Source: Rhodopseudomonas sp. P2A-2r (GTDB lineage: Bacteria; Pseudomonadota; Alphaproteobacteria; Rhizobiales; Xanthobacteraceae). From it: DNA of 64,000 nucleotides. Below, one piece after another: positions 27,546 through 37,832 of this stretch; the stretch's first letter is position 1; each line of letters begins with the position of its first letter. The position numbers and the translations under genes are program-made. The stretch is taken from assembly GCF_026015985.1 (NCBI RefSeq), contig NZ_CP110389.1, positions 2,760,001-2,824,000 of the forward strand, given 5' to 3'. A model generated the notes under the pieces. It saw only the letters and a list, made by a program, of their open reading frames with translations, made no database searches and was not told the origin of the DNA.

Positions 27546-28252
27546 ATGAAGAAGCTTTCTTTGCTACCGCCGCGATCGTTGCTCTGGGAGCGGTGAATGC
27601 GGCATCGGCCGCCGATCTGGCCGCGCGTTCCTACACCAAGGCACCGGCTCCGGCGGCTGTGGGCTATAACTGGTCCGGCTTCTACGCCGGCGTGATGGGC
27701 GGCTACGGCTGGTCGCAGCGCGTGCGTCTCGACGGCTTCGCCGTGAGCAGCAACGAGATCAACGGCGGCTTCGGCGGCGGCACCATCGGCTACAACTGGC
27801 AGACTCCCGGCAGCATGTGGCTGTGGGGCATCGAAGTCGACGCCGCCGGCAGCGCGATCAAGTATCGTGAAGCCCTGCTGCCGAATCTGACCTTCGAGGA
27901 CAAGGTCCGTGCCTTCGGCAGCGTCACCGGTCGAGCCGGTGTCACCGCCGGCGCCGCGCTGTTCTACGCCAAGGGCGGCTATGCCTGGGCCAACAACCAG
28001 GTGTCGCTTACTGTGCCGAACGTCGCGACGGTGTCCGAGAGCAAGACCCATTCGGGCTGGACCGTCGGTGGCGGTGTCGAATACATGTTCGCATCGAACT
28101 GGTCGCTGAAGGGCGAATACATGTACGCCGACTACGGCAATGCCCGTTACGGCGATGCCACCACCGGCTTCACCGACCTCGGCCTGACGACCCACACCGT
28201 CAAGGGCGGCGTCAACTATCACTTCAACAGCCCGGTCGTCGCCAAGTACTGA
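27546..28252 (+). CDS. Omp31-like outer-membrane beta-barrel protein, signal peptide frameshifted
   Basis: The mature part is a typical alphaproteobacterial Omp31/porin-like eight-strand barrel: NWSGFYAGVMGGYGWS near the N-terminus, GTIGYNWQTP, then GRAGVTAGAALFYAKGGYAW and a C-terminal strand GGVNYHFNSPVVAKY. The signal peptide should start at ATG 27546 as MKKLFFATAAIVALGAVNA, but one T is missing from the run at 27556-27558 (CTTTCTTT instead of CTTTTCTTT), so the frame is broken after codon 4. The longest plain frame begins only at 27593. With the base restored the protein is 235 residues. A strong terminator follows. Confidence 0.85.
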
Positions 28253-28283
28253 TTTTTAGCAAGCCCTTTTCAGGCAAGCTTTA

Positions 28284-28312
28284 CCCGGCCGCAGCGATGC
28301 GGCCGGGTTTTT
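28284..28312 (+). terminator. Rho-independent terminator after the porin gene
   Basis: A ten-base perfect stem CCCGGCCGCA / TGCGGCCGGG with loop GCGA is followed by five T. Confidence 0.88.
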
Positions 28313-28381
28313 CGTGTTGGCATGGCATGTGTGCCTGACGGGTCGAAGGGCGATCGCTGCGGCGCTATCGTTCGGGGATAG

Positions 28382-29134
28382 CTACTTCAATCCACCTGTC
28401 ACATGCAGCGTTTCGCCTGTGACGTAGGATGCAGCGTCCGACGCCAGGAAAACGACAGCCGAGGCGATTTCCTCAACCTTGCCGATGCGGCCCATCGGCG
28501 TGACGGATTCGATCCAGCCGCGCATGTCGCCTTCGGCGATACCCGCCGAGACGACGCCCTCGGTGGCAATCATGCCGGGATTGACGGCGTTGACGCGGAT
28601 CTTCCTGGGCGCGAGTTCCTTGGCCAGTACGGAGGTGATGGCGTCGACGGACGCCTTTGTCGCCGTGTAGACTGCCGAATTCGGCGGCGTGATCGTCGAC
28701 ACGCCCGAGGAGATGTTGACGATGCTGCCGCCGGCAGGATTGAAATGCCGCACCGCTTCCTGCGACACGAGCAGCAGGCCGAGTACGTTCAGGTCGAAGT
28801 GCGTGTGGAAGTGCTCTGGCGTGATGCCGTCGAGCGGGGCAAAGGCGTAGATGCCGGCATTGTTGACGAGGATGTCGATCGGTCCGAGCGCCTTGACGGT
28901 CTCGGCGACCACCGCGGTGGCTCCCTTGGGATCGGCGAGATTGCCGTGCACGGCGACGGCCTTGCCACCCTGGGCCGTGATCTTCGCGACGATGGCGTCG
29001 GCACCTTGTTTGCTGGAGGCGTAATTGACAGCCACGGCCGCACCGGCGGCGGCGAGCTGAATGGCGATCTCGGCGCCGATGCCCTTGGAGGCGCCGGTCA
29101 CCAGCGCGACCTTGCCTGCGAAAGTCTTGGTCAT
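28382..29134 (-). CDS. Short-chain dehydrogenase/reductase (FabG-like)
   Basis: A 250-residue classical SDR. The cofactor motif is TGASKGIG (~14-21), followed by the structural NNAG (~90-93) and the catalytic Ser-Tyr-Lys in NISSGVSTIT and YTATK (~155-159). The end SDAASYVTGETLHVTGG is typical of FabG-like oxidoreductases. An Asn after the second strand (VNYASSK) suggests NADP preference. The gene is divergent from an ArsR regulator with an 83-base shared control region, so it is probably the target of that regulator. The substrate is unknown. Confidence 0.9.
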   Translation of the reverse strand: MTKTFAGKVALVTGASKGIGAEIAIQLAAAGAAVAVNYASSKQGADAIVAKITAQGGKAVAVHGNLADPKGATAVVAETVKALGPIDILVNNAGIYAFAPLDGITPEHFHTHFDLNVLGLLLVSQEAVRHFNPAGGSIVNISSGVSTITPPNSAVYTATKASVDAITSVLAKELAPRKIRVNAVNPGMIATEGVVSAGIAEGDMRGWIESVTPMGRIGKVEEIASAVVFLASDAASYVTGETLHVTGGLK

Positions 29135-29168
29135 GGTCCTGTTCCTTGTTTAATAGTTCAGAAATACC

Positions 29169-29184
29169 GAAGTATGGAAGTATT
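29169..29184. promoter_or_regulatory. Possible ArsR operator: tandem GAAGTATG / GAAGTATT
   Basis: Two adjacent eight-base direct repeats differing at the last base lie in the 83-base divergent region between the SDR and ArsR genes; the longer AATACC...GTATT flank also looks symmetric. Binding here could control both genes. No footprint evidence can be drawn from sequence alone. Confidence 0.4.
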
Positions 29185-29217
29185 GAACCGGATCAAGGGG
29201 GCGCCTATATCTTTATC

Positions 29218-29544
29218 ATGGCTCCCTTCGTTCACCCCGCGCGGCAGGACATCACGCTGGCCGGCGTTCTCTCGGCACTCGCCGATCCGATCCGGCTGCA
29301 GATCGTGCGGGGCCTGATCGGAAAGGGCGACTGCATGTCCTGCATCGAGGCGTCGCCGTGCCCGGACATTGCCAAGTCGACACTGTCCAACCATTTTCGC
29401 GTCTTGCGCGACGCCGGTCTGGTCCAGACTGCCAAGAAGGGCGTCGAGCATCGCAACATCGTGCGCGAGGAGGATATCAACGCACGGTTTCCCGGGCTGC
29501 TGAAGACGATCCTGAAATATGCCGACGAGAAGCCGAGCGGCTAG
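29218..29544 (+). CDS. ArsR-family regulator with a Cys-rich sensor loop
   Basis: About 108 residues from ATG 29218 (MAPFVHPARQDITL). The winged-helix domain covers nearly the whole protein: LAGVLSALADPIRLQIVRGL, recognition helix KSTLSNHFRVLRDAGLV and wing KKGVEHRNIVRE. Between helices lies GDCMSCIEASPCPD with three Cys, where ArsR/SmtB proteins bind metals or sense thiol redox, though the spacing is not the classic ELCVCDL. It is divergent from an SDR gene and likely represses it. The inducer could be a metal, a redox or sulfur species, or none. Confidence 0.88.
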   Translation: MAPFVHPARQDITLAGVLSALADPIRLQIVRGLIGKGDCMSCIEASPCPDIAKSTLSNHFRVLRDAGLVQTAKKGVEHRNIVREEDINARFPGLLKTILKYADEKPSG

Positions 29545-29563
29545 GGCGCAGGCGGAGGTTGAC

Positions 29564-29950
29564 ATGGATGGTGCAACCATAAGGGCTTCGCCGCAGCGCC
29601 ATTGGGATGCGTCGGATGCCGGCGATTTCACAGCCGAACATGACATCTACCGCGACGATGCCGTGCTGGATTATCCGGAGTCCCGCGAGCGGATTCGCGG
29701 CCGGCGCAACATTCAGGAGAGCCGGTTCGTCCAGCCGAACAAGAAGCGCTTTGCGGTCCGGAGCATGATTGGTAGCGGCGATCTGTGGGTCACCGAGTTC
29801 GTGCTGACCTATGACGGCATTCCGACCTATGCGGTGAGCATCATGGAATTCCGCGACGGGCTGGTGGCCCACGAAACGCAATATTTTGCCGACCGGTTCG
29901 AGCCGTCGCCCTCGCGTGCGCATCTGGTCGAGCTTGTCGGCGGCTCGTAG
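29564..29950 (+). CDS. SnoaL/NTF2-like protein
   Basis: A 128-residue protein starting at ATG 29564, preceded by GGAGGTTGAC, a good ribosome site; the upstream in-frame ATG at 29519 lies inside the ArsR gene. The pattern SPQRHWDASDAGDFTAEHDI, then DAVLDYPESRERIRGRRNIQ is typical of SnoaL-like NTF2-fold proteins that bind small ligands. It is 19 bases after the ArsR gene and likely co-transcribed. Catalytic or merely binding role unknown. Confidence 0.82.
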   Translation: MDGATIRASPQRHWDASDAGDFTAEHDIYRDDAVLDYPESRERIRGRRNIQESRFVQPNKKRFAVRSMIGSGDLWVTEFVLTYDGIPTYAVSIMEFRDGLVAHETQYFADRFEPSPSRAHLVELVGGS

Positions 29951-30013
29951 CTCGGGCGTAGCGGCAGCAGCGAAGCGGATAGCGTTTCGGTGATCAGGCC
30001 CTAACAAACAAAA

Positions 30014-30037
30014 CCCCGGCATCGCTGCCGGGGTTTT
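30014..30037. terminator. Bidirectional Rho-independent terminator
   Basis: Stem CCCCGGCA / TGCCGGGG, loop TCGC, flanked by AAAA on the left and TTTT on the right, lies between the convergent NTF2-like and caspase-like genes. The core is the same as the hairpin at 26931. A second hairpin (GAGGCCC / GGGCCTC type) follows at about 30060-30081. Confidence 0.85.
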
Positions 30038-30099
30038 CTTTGTCGATCGCGCCGCATTCGGAGGCCCCTGCGGGGGCCTCCGATCGGCCCCGCCGCGGC

Positions 30100-33000
30100 T
30101 CACCGCGGAGGCGGGCAGGGCTTGCCGTCGGGCAGCGTGCAAGGCTTCCCCGCGGGGGCAGCCGGACGGGCCGCTGCCGGCGGAGGCGCAGGTGGCGGTG
30201 CCGGCCGCGCCGCAGGAGGCGGCGGAGGCGGTGGCGGTGCCGGCCGTGCCACGGGAGGTGGCGGCGGAGGTGGCGGTGCCGGCCGTGCCACGGGAGGCGG
30301 TGGCGGTGGAGGCGGTGCCGGTCGCGCCACGGGAGGTGGTGGCGGCGGAGGCGGCGCTGGTCGTGCCACGGGAGGCGGTGGCGGCGAAGGCCGCGCAACC
30401 GGGGGCGCTGGCGGCGGTGGCCGCACCACAGGCGGTGGCGGTGCTGACGGTCGCGCTGCAGAGGGAGGAGGCGATGGTGGTGCTGCCGGACGCGCCGCGG
30501 CCGGAGGAGGCGGCGGTGTTGGGCGCGCCGCAGCAGGCGGTGGCGGCGGCGCGGCTGGACGGGCCGCTGCGGGTGGCGGCGTCGACGGCCGGGCGGCTGC
30601 CGGTGGAGGTGGCGGCGCCGCAGGCGGGGTCGATTTGGGGGCGGCCGACGGGGCTGCCGGTGTCGGGGGCGAACCGGGCAAGGGCGGCAGCGGGTGGCCG
30701 TTGGCGCCAGGCAAGGCCGATCCCGGTTTTGCGCCATTGGGCGCTGCGGTAGGCGTCCCGGGGTCGGGCGGGGCTGGCCGTTGGCGGCCGGCGGCGTGGA
30801 GCCGGGCGCGTTCGCATGCGGCGGCGGCGTTGCAGGTGACGGCGCTCCGGCCTGTTCGGGTCTTGCGCCGCCAGCCGGTGCAGCCGGTGTCGGCGGCGAA
30901 CCGGGCAAGGGCGGCAGCGGTTGGCCGTTGGCGCCAGGCAAGGCCGATCCCGGCTTTGCGGCATTGGGCGTCGCGGCAGGCGTCCCGGCTGCCGGGCGAG
31001 GCTGTCCGTTGGCAGCGGGCGGTGCGGAGCCCGATGCGTTCGCGCCGGGCGGCGTTGCCGGCGACGGTCCACCCTGTCCGGGGCGTGCGCCCGCCGGCGC
31101 TGCGCCGGGGACGGGCGGCAGTGGCTGTCCGTTGGCGCCGGGCAGGGCGGTGCCGGAGGCTTTGCCATTCGGCGTCGCCGGATTCGCCGGCGGCGGTCCA
31201 CCCGCCGGGTTGGCTTTCGCGCCGGCCGGCGTTGCACCGGGCGCGCCCGGGACCGGCGGAAGTGGCTGGCCATTGGCACCCGGCAAGGTCTGCGCTGCCG
31301 GCTTGCCATTGGCAGGGGCACGACCGGCGCGCCGGGCGGGGTCGCCGGATTGGCACCGGATAGCGGCGTTGTGCCGGCCGGTCCCATTTTGGCACCCGTG
31401 GGCGGCAAAGCGCCGGGCGCGGGCTTGCCGTCCGGCGTCGGTGCGCCGGGACCGCCGGGCGGCGGGGTCGTCTGCGCCTGGGACGGTGCCGGCTTTGCCG
31501 CCAGCGCCGGTTTGAACAGCTGGGCGGGCGGGGGACTGGGGGCCAGCGCCGCCTTGGTCGCGACCGACGGCGGCAGCGACGGCGCGAGCAAGGCCGCGGC
31601 GCCGACACCGGCAGCACCCGCCGCGATCGCGCTGGCCGCCACCGGCGGCGATGCCGGCGATCCGGCCTGTGCGGGCGCCTGTGCGGGCGCCGCCGCCACC
31701 GGGGCTGCCGGCGGTGGCAGGACCTGCGCCTGTCCCGCGGGATTGGTGATCGTCACCGCATTGGTGGTGTTGTTGATCACCACGGTGTTGTGGATGTTGT
31801 TGTAGATGATGTTGCTCGGCGGCGGCGCCACGTCGCGCGGCGGCCGGACCCACACCGGCACCGGCTGATAGTTCGGCACCGGCAGGACATAGGCATAGAC
31901 CGGAGGCGGCGGCGGCGGCAGATCGTCGAAATAGACCGGGCGCCGCGGCAGGAAGAAGACCGGCGGCGGCGGGGGCGGCGCAAAATCGAAATCCGGATCG
32001 TCGAACATCAGCACCGGCCGCTGGATGTAGATCACTTCTTCCGGCGGCGGTGGCGGAATGTCGTAGGCCATCACGGTGAAGCTGGGCGGCGGATCGTAGG
32101 CAGCCGAGAGATAGCTCAGCCGGCGCCGCGCGTCGTCGGAATGCGCGCCGCGCGGGTAGCGCCGCAGATACGACCAGTAGGCCGGCGGCGTGTTGACGTT
32201 GCGGGTGCGGCGCCAAGTGATCGCCTCGCGGCGCGCGGCGACGATGGCGCGCACGCGCCGCGCCATCGGATCGCGGGGATAGGCGTCGAGAAAGGCTTCG
32301 TAGTCCTCCAGCGTGTCGCGATCGACCGCGGCGAGATAGGCTTCCTTGGCATCGAAATCGCGTACCGGGCGGGAGCGCATCGCCGCGGCCTGCTCGCGCG
32401 ACACCGTCGGCGGCGGCGCGTCGGGGGCGCGTTCGAAGAAGGTGAACGGCGCCTGCAGCTTCGACACGTTCCATGGCACCTGCGCGCCCTTGGTCGTCTC
32501 GTTGACGCGCAGCCGGATGCGGCTGAACAGGTCGTCGCTGCTCAGGCCGCCTTCGCGCATCATCTCGGCGAGCGCCTGTGCATAGGCCGAATAGGGGCCG
32601 GCCTCGTCGGGCGCCACGGTGCCGGGTGCGGCGTTGAACGCCACCAGCATGCCCGGCTCGGGATCGACCAGCGCCAGTCCGCCGGACAGCGGATTGCCGG
32701 TCCTGGCAAAGGGATTGGCGCGCGCCAGATCGAGCACAACCATGCTGGCCTTCAGCTTCAGCGCCGCCAGCGGCGCCGTATAGTCAGACAGGCGGACGGC
32801 TTCCACGGAGACATTGACGTCACGGGTGATCTTGGCGTCGATCGGCGCGAAGTAATTCTCGCCTTCGAGCTGCAGGCCGTAGCCGCCGAGATAGACGAAG
32901 GCGACGGCGTCGGGGCCGGCCGAGGCGGCCTTGTCGAGGAATTCCCGGAAGGTGCGGCGCAGCGTGTCCTGGTCGAGATCGCGGGCGCCGGTGACGTCGA

Positions 33001-33190
33001 AGCCGGCGGCCTGCAGGGTCTGCGCGATCAGGCCGGCGTCGTTGGCCGGCGTCGGCAGCGCCCCGGCCTGGTAGTTGGCGTTGCCGATCACCAGCGCGAT
33101 GCGCCGTTCGGCGGGCGCGGCCCGCGACGGGCTTTCCGAGGCCACGATGCAAGCCAGCAGGACAGCAAGGAATTTCAGCATCCACGTCAT
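30100..33190 (-). pseudogene. Secreted caspase-like (degenerate C14) protein with long Pro-rich tail, two frameshifts
   Basis: The restored protein is ~1030 residues. A signal peptide (LKFLAVLLACIVASESPSRA) is followed by a caspase p20-like domain (~28-260; RRIALVIGNANYQAGALPTP). Both catalytic positions are changed: the usual SGHG is LGGYG (His to Tyr) and the usual DxCR is DLAR (Cys to Ala), so peptidase activity is unlikely. Next come a helical repeat-like part (~290-370; DYEAFLDAYPRDP), a Pro-rich YVLPVPNYQPVPVWV part, and about 550 residues of Pro/Ala low complexity with repeated ALPGANGQPLPPLPG units and a PPPPPPPVARPAP array. One base is missing near 31310 and one near 30770; both lie in this repetitive tail. 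It may be a cell-envelope scaffold. Confidence 0.8.
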
Positions 33191-33383
33191 GGCGGCTCCG
33201 CGCGTTCTGGAATCGTGTCTCTAGTCTGGAAGACATGCGTTGAATGAATACTGAATGCAACAGGTCGAAACTAAGGCTGAGGCCCGGAGCGGTGCAAATA
33301 GGCGGGTCTGGCGGTCCATTCCGCCGTTTTCAACCGTTGAACCCCGCTCCACAAGCCGATGACAAAACGTCGAGGAGATCGTC

Positions 33384-33788
33384 ATGTTGTACATCGCGCT
33401 GGCTGCCGTGACCGCCATTCTGCTGCTTCAATCGACGGGTGCTATTCCGCTGGCGAGCGTCGGTGGGTCGCTGACGATCGGCCTCTGTTTTCTGGTCGCT
33501 GCGCTGGCGGTTGGCCTTCACGAGGCATGGACGAAGCAACGCGGCGTGCTCGGCTGGATCGTCAACGTCGTTGTCACCTTCATCGGTGCGCTTGTGGGCG
33601 CCCAGTTCGGCGGGCTGGTCGTGGTGATGCTGATCGGCGCGATCATGGACGTGAACGGGTCGCTGGCACGCACGGGCGGTCTTGCCATGTCCGCCGCACT
33701 CGCCGGCGGCATGCTCGCCACCTTGTTCGGCGCGTGGGCCGCGCTGTGGATCGTCAACCGATGGCGATCGGATCCGAAGCCCACGTGA
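33384..33788 (+). CDS. Small multi-helix membrane protein of unknown function
   Basis: A 134-residue protein with four hydrophobic segments (~1-18, 27-45, 55-85 and 98-125) and little loop sequence. A ribosome site, GAGGAGATCGTC, precedes ATG 33384. No family is recognised. The segment WIVNVVVTFIGALVGAQFGG is Gly-rich like GlsB/YeaQ-type proteins, but the match is too weak to name it. It is divergent from the caspase-like gene. Confidence 0.7.
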   Translation: MLYIALAAVTAILLLQSTGAIPLASVGGSLTIGLCFLVAALAVGLHEAWTKQRGVLGWIVNVVVTFIGALVGAQFGGLVVVMLIGAIMDVNGSLARTGGLAMSAALAGGMLATLFGAWAALWIVNRWRSDPKPT

Positions 33789-33855
33789 CGCAGAGCCGTT
33801 ATCCGCGCGAGGCTCCCGGCGGACGCTGCGTTCGTCGCGCAATTGTCGGCCGCGA

Positions 33856-34144
33856 TCACGTCGCGGGGCGCGGAACGATCTTCTTGTAGTTGTTGGTCAT
33901 CTCCGCCTTGGAGAGGTCATGTGCGATCTGCAGGCTCAGCCAGAACCGCGGATCGGTCCCGAAATAGCACCCCAGCCGGATCGCGGTGTCGGCACTGACG
34001 TCGCGCGCGCCGCGCGCGATCTCGCTCAGGCGATTGGCGGGAACGTCGAGCGCCTTCGCCAGCGCCCGTGCCGACAGCCCCAGCGGGACGAGGTATTCCT
34101 CGCGCAACACTTCGCCGGGATGGGTGCGTAAGGCTGTGGATCAT
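33856..34144 (-). CDS. higA: HigA-family antitoxin (HTH), 5' end disturbed, no toxin partner
   Basis: The clear part (33856-34110, 84 residues from GTG) is a HigA-type HTH protein: LREEYLVPLGLSARALAKAL, ISEIARG-like VPANRLSEIARGAR, then DTAIRLGCYFGTDPRFWLSLQ, the diagnostic HigA motif. The usual start THPGEVLREEYL is present in the same frame upstream but is closed by a TGA. Removing one A after ATG 34144 would read MSTALRTHPGEVLREE, a normal HigA start. HigB, which normally lies upstream, is missing; in its place the sequence turns into a CHAT-domain fragment on the other strand. This looks like an orphan or remnant module. Confidence 0.75.
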
Positions 34145-34426
34145 CCGCCGGACGTTATCGTTCTCAACGCTTGCAAAAGCGCCGGCGCGCGCAGGGCTTT
34201 GCTCGGCGTCGCAAAAGCCATCATAGTCATGGAAGATTCCGTCTCCGACACCGCGGCAGTCGCATTTGCGATAAAATTCTACGGAGCGATCGCGAGCGGC
34301 CAGTCTCTACAAGCCGCATTTGATCAAGGTTCTGCCGGTGTTGCTGCTGTATCTTTGGATGAGGCGTGCACACCAGCGCTCACAATTGCAGATGGTGTGA
34401 ATGCAAGAAAGCTGTTTCTCCCCTGA
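34135..34426 (+). pseudogene. CHAT-domain (caspase-like) C-terminal relic
   Basis: From about 34135 the plus strand reads DHPPDVIVLNACKSAG, then IIVMEDSVSDTAAVAFAIKF and YGAIASGQSLQAAFDQG to a stop at 34426. This is the C-terminal part of a CHAT peptidase domain, including the catalytic-Cys region LNACKSA but not the upstream His. No start codon or ribosome site belongs to it, and the HigA gene abuts it in the opposite direction, so it is a 5'-truncated remnant. The surrounding 34430-34570 stretch is visibly richer in A/T than neighbouring DNA, which fits a decayed acquired segment. Confidence 0.75.
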
Positions 34427-34576
34427 GCTACCGCTGACGAACTATTGCTCTTATTCGTAAAGACCCGAATTTTTCGAGCCATTTATGAATATTGTGCCTA
34501 CTGAAGTCCGGATCCGAGGGGTTTGGCGCAAAATTGCCTCCATCAATTTTGTGACCTTGGTGCCCTGGAATAACAA

Positions 34577-34600
34577 AGGGCGCAGTTCTCACTGCGCCCT
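34577..34600 (-). terminator. Rho-independent terminator of the groESL operon
   Basis: Stem AGGGCGCAGT / ACTGCGCCCT around TCTC; on the minus strand it is followed by TTTGTTATT. It lies 34 bases beyond the groEL stop. Confidence 0.85.
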
Positions 34601-34633
34601 CCGAGTTTGTAATAAGCTTGGTTGGCTTGGACC

Positions 34634-36641
<2,008 letters not shown>

Positions 36642-36684
36642 GCAGTCCTCCTAAGTTTCTGAAGATGTTTGCCAAATCTTGAAT

Positions 36685-36711
36685 TTAGCAGTCAGCGCCA
36701 GCGAGTGCCAG
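36685..36711. promoter_or_regulatory. CIRCE operator (HrcA site) 1
   Basis: TTAGCAGTC-N9-GAGTGCCAG compared with the CIRCE consensus TTAGCACTC-N9-GAGTGCTAA: 15 of 18 arm positions match. It lies 44 bases before the groES start, between the predicted transcription start and the gene. HrcA repression of groESL is the expected role. Confidence 0.85.
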
Positions 36712-36725
36712 CGTTGCCGGTCTGG

Positions 36726-36754
36726 ACATAGGCCCGTGGTTCCGGCTGGACAAG
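36726..36754 (-). promoter_or_regulatory. Predicted RpoH (sigma-32) promoter of groESL
   Basis: On the minus strand CTTG (36754-36751) is followed after 18 bases by CCTATGT (36732-36726), matching the alphaproteobacterial heat-shock pattern CTTG-N17/18-CYTATNT. The start point would fall just before CIRCE 1. Confidence 0.55.
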
Positions 36755-36771
36755 CCCTTCTAGCAAAAATT

Positions 36772-36798
36772 TTGGCACTCAAATATGACGGCTGCCAA
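36772..36798. promoter_or_regulatory. CIRCE-like element 2
   Basis: TTGGCACTC-N9-GGCTGCCAA: 14 of 18 arm positions match the CIRCE consensus. It lies about 60 bases beyond CIRCE 1 on the far side of the predicted promoter, so HrcA bound at both could loop across or flank the -35/-10 region. Confidence 0.6.
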
Positions 36799-37060
36799 TT
36801 TGCCGCGGCATCCTTAACGGCGGTAGCGGGTGCTGTTAGCAGTCGCGGTAAGTCGCTGCTAACGCTCGCAATTTCAATGGATTGTTAAACTTTTAGGCTT
36901 GAGATGACGTGGTTAATTGCGTCACATTTCATGCATCGCACTGTCATGGCGAAGTGGAATCCGGTTCGCGGCAGGCAGCGCGGTCATAGGAGCGAAGAGC
37001 GAATTCGACATCGACCGTAAGCCACTTGTGCCGAATGCGCTCTGTCCATGGAGGTTTGAC

Positions 37061-37345
37061 ATGGTTGCGAGAAGTGCAGTTTCCGAGGACTTCAGGAAGC
37101 AGGTGCTGGGCTACGGACTGACCACGGCGCAGATCCTGTATCGGATGCCGGACCACCCCTCACTGCTGCAAACCTATCTCTGGCAGAACTACGACCTGTT
37201 TCCCAAGTTTCCGGCGCTGAAGGATTTTCTGGCGTTTTGGGAAGAGAAATTGGAGGGGCCGCTGTTTTCGGTCACCGTGGCGCATTCCAAGCTGATCAAG
37301 CCCGCTGAACTCCGTGCCATCGACGGCGTGTTCCGGCTGCATTGA
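37061..37345 (+). CDS. usg: Usg family protein
   Basis: A 94-residue protein typical of rhizobiales Usg: FRKQVLGYGLTTAQILYRMP (~11-30), HPSLLQTYLWQNYDLFPKFP (~32-51) and AHSKLIKPAELRAIDGVFRL at the end. A strong GGAGGTTTGAC ribosome site precedes ATG 37061. Usg was named as a gene upstream of trp genes in Pseudomonas/Caulobacter-type operons, but its function is unknown. It lies between the divergent groESL control region and a non-coding stretch, apparently monocistronic. Confidence 0.88.
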   Translation: MVARSAVSEDFRKQVLGYGLTTAQILYRMPDHPSLLQTYLWQNYDLFPKFPALKDFLAFWEEKLEGPLFSVTVAHSKLIKPAELRAIDGVFRLH

Positions 37346-37832
37346 CACGGCTTGAATTGATTCGGCCCGAGCAACGTAGCCGCGCAACATGCCAAAGCGG
37401 CTGCGCTGTCTAATCACGGATTTGCATTGCGCTCCCGTGTCGGTGAGCCCGGCCGTTCGTTCGCCGCGACTTGCGCGAGTCGCGCCCCCGATTCTCCCTG
37501 GGACGACCGTCGGATCTCCGCGCCGTCGTAGCGATCATCCTCGACGCCGTCGTCTTCCGCAGGGCCATCGCATACGTCGCATTGGGTCGTCTGATCGCAA
37601 GTGGATCGGCGACCGCTACCATCCTTCGGCGATAGGTACTATTCGACCTGGTGCAGGGCATAGCGCATCGATCGAAGGCGCGATCCTATCCTTCCGTGCA
37701 ACGGAAATTTTAGGATGCCCGTCGCCCCGACGGGTCCGCGCAACACTTTAATCACTGTTGGACCTCTAAGTTCGATTCCGTACGCAGCCTTGCACAGAAG
37801 GCGTTGGTTGCAACAGGTATCTGGGTCTTGCG
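37346..37832. other. Long non-coding stretch upstream of the PAS-GGDEF-EAL gene
   Basis: About 490 bases without a convincing gene. Two short frames exist (120 residues plus, 83 residues minus), but they are Arg/Ser-rich shadow-like sequences with no ribosome site. No hairpin with a T-tract or obvious repeat was recognised; a long leader or a small RNA cannot be excluded. Confidence 0.45.

Noticed and set aside
30180..30640. Regular repeats that at first resemble a CRISPR array
   Set aside because: Units are direct in-frame codon repeats for Pro/Ala/Val/Arg with no unique spacers and no cas genes nearby.
30122..31363. Gly-rich plus-strand frame of 413 residues (GGGGAG repeats)
   Set aside because: Reverse complement of the Pro-rich tail of the caspase-like gene; Gly runs simply mirror Pro codons.
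33384..33788. Small membrane protein as a toxin partner of HigA
   Set aside because: HigB is a soluble RNase of the RelE fold; this is a 134-residue multi-helix membrane protein on the opposite strand.
37389..37751. 120-residue plus-strand frame upstream of the PAS-GGDEF-EAL gene
   Set aside because: Arg/Pro/Ser-rich with no ribosome site or recognisable pattern; an equally poor minus-strand frame overlaps it.
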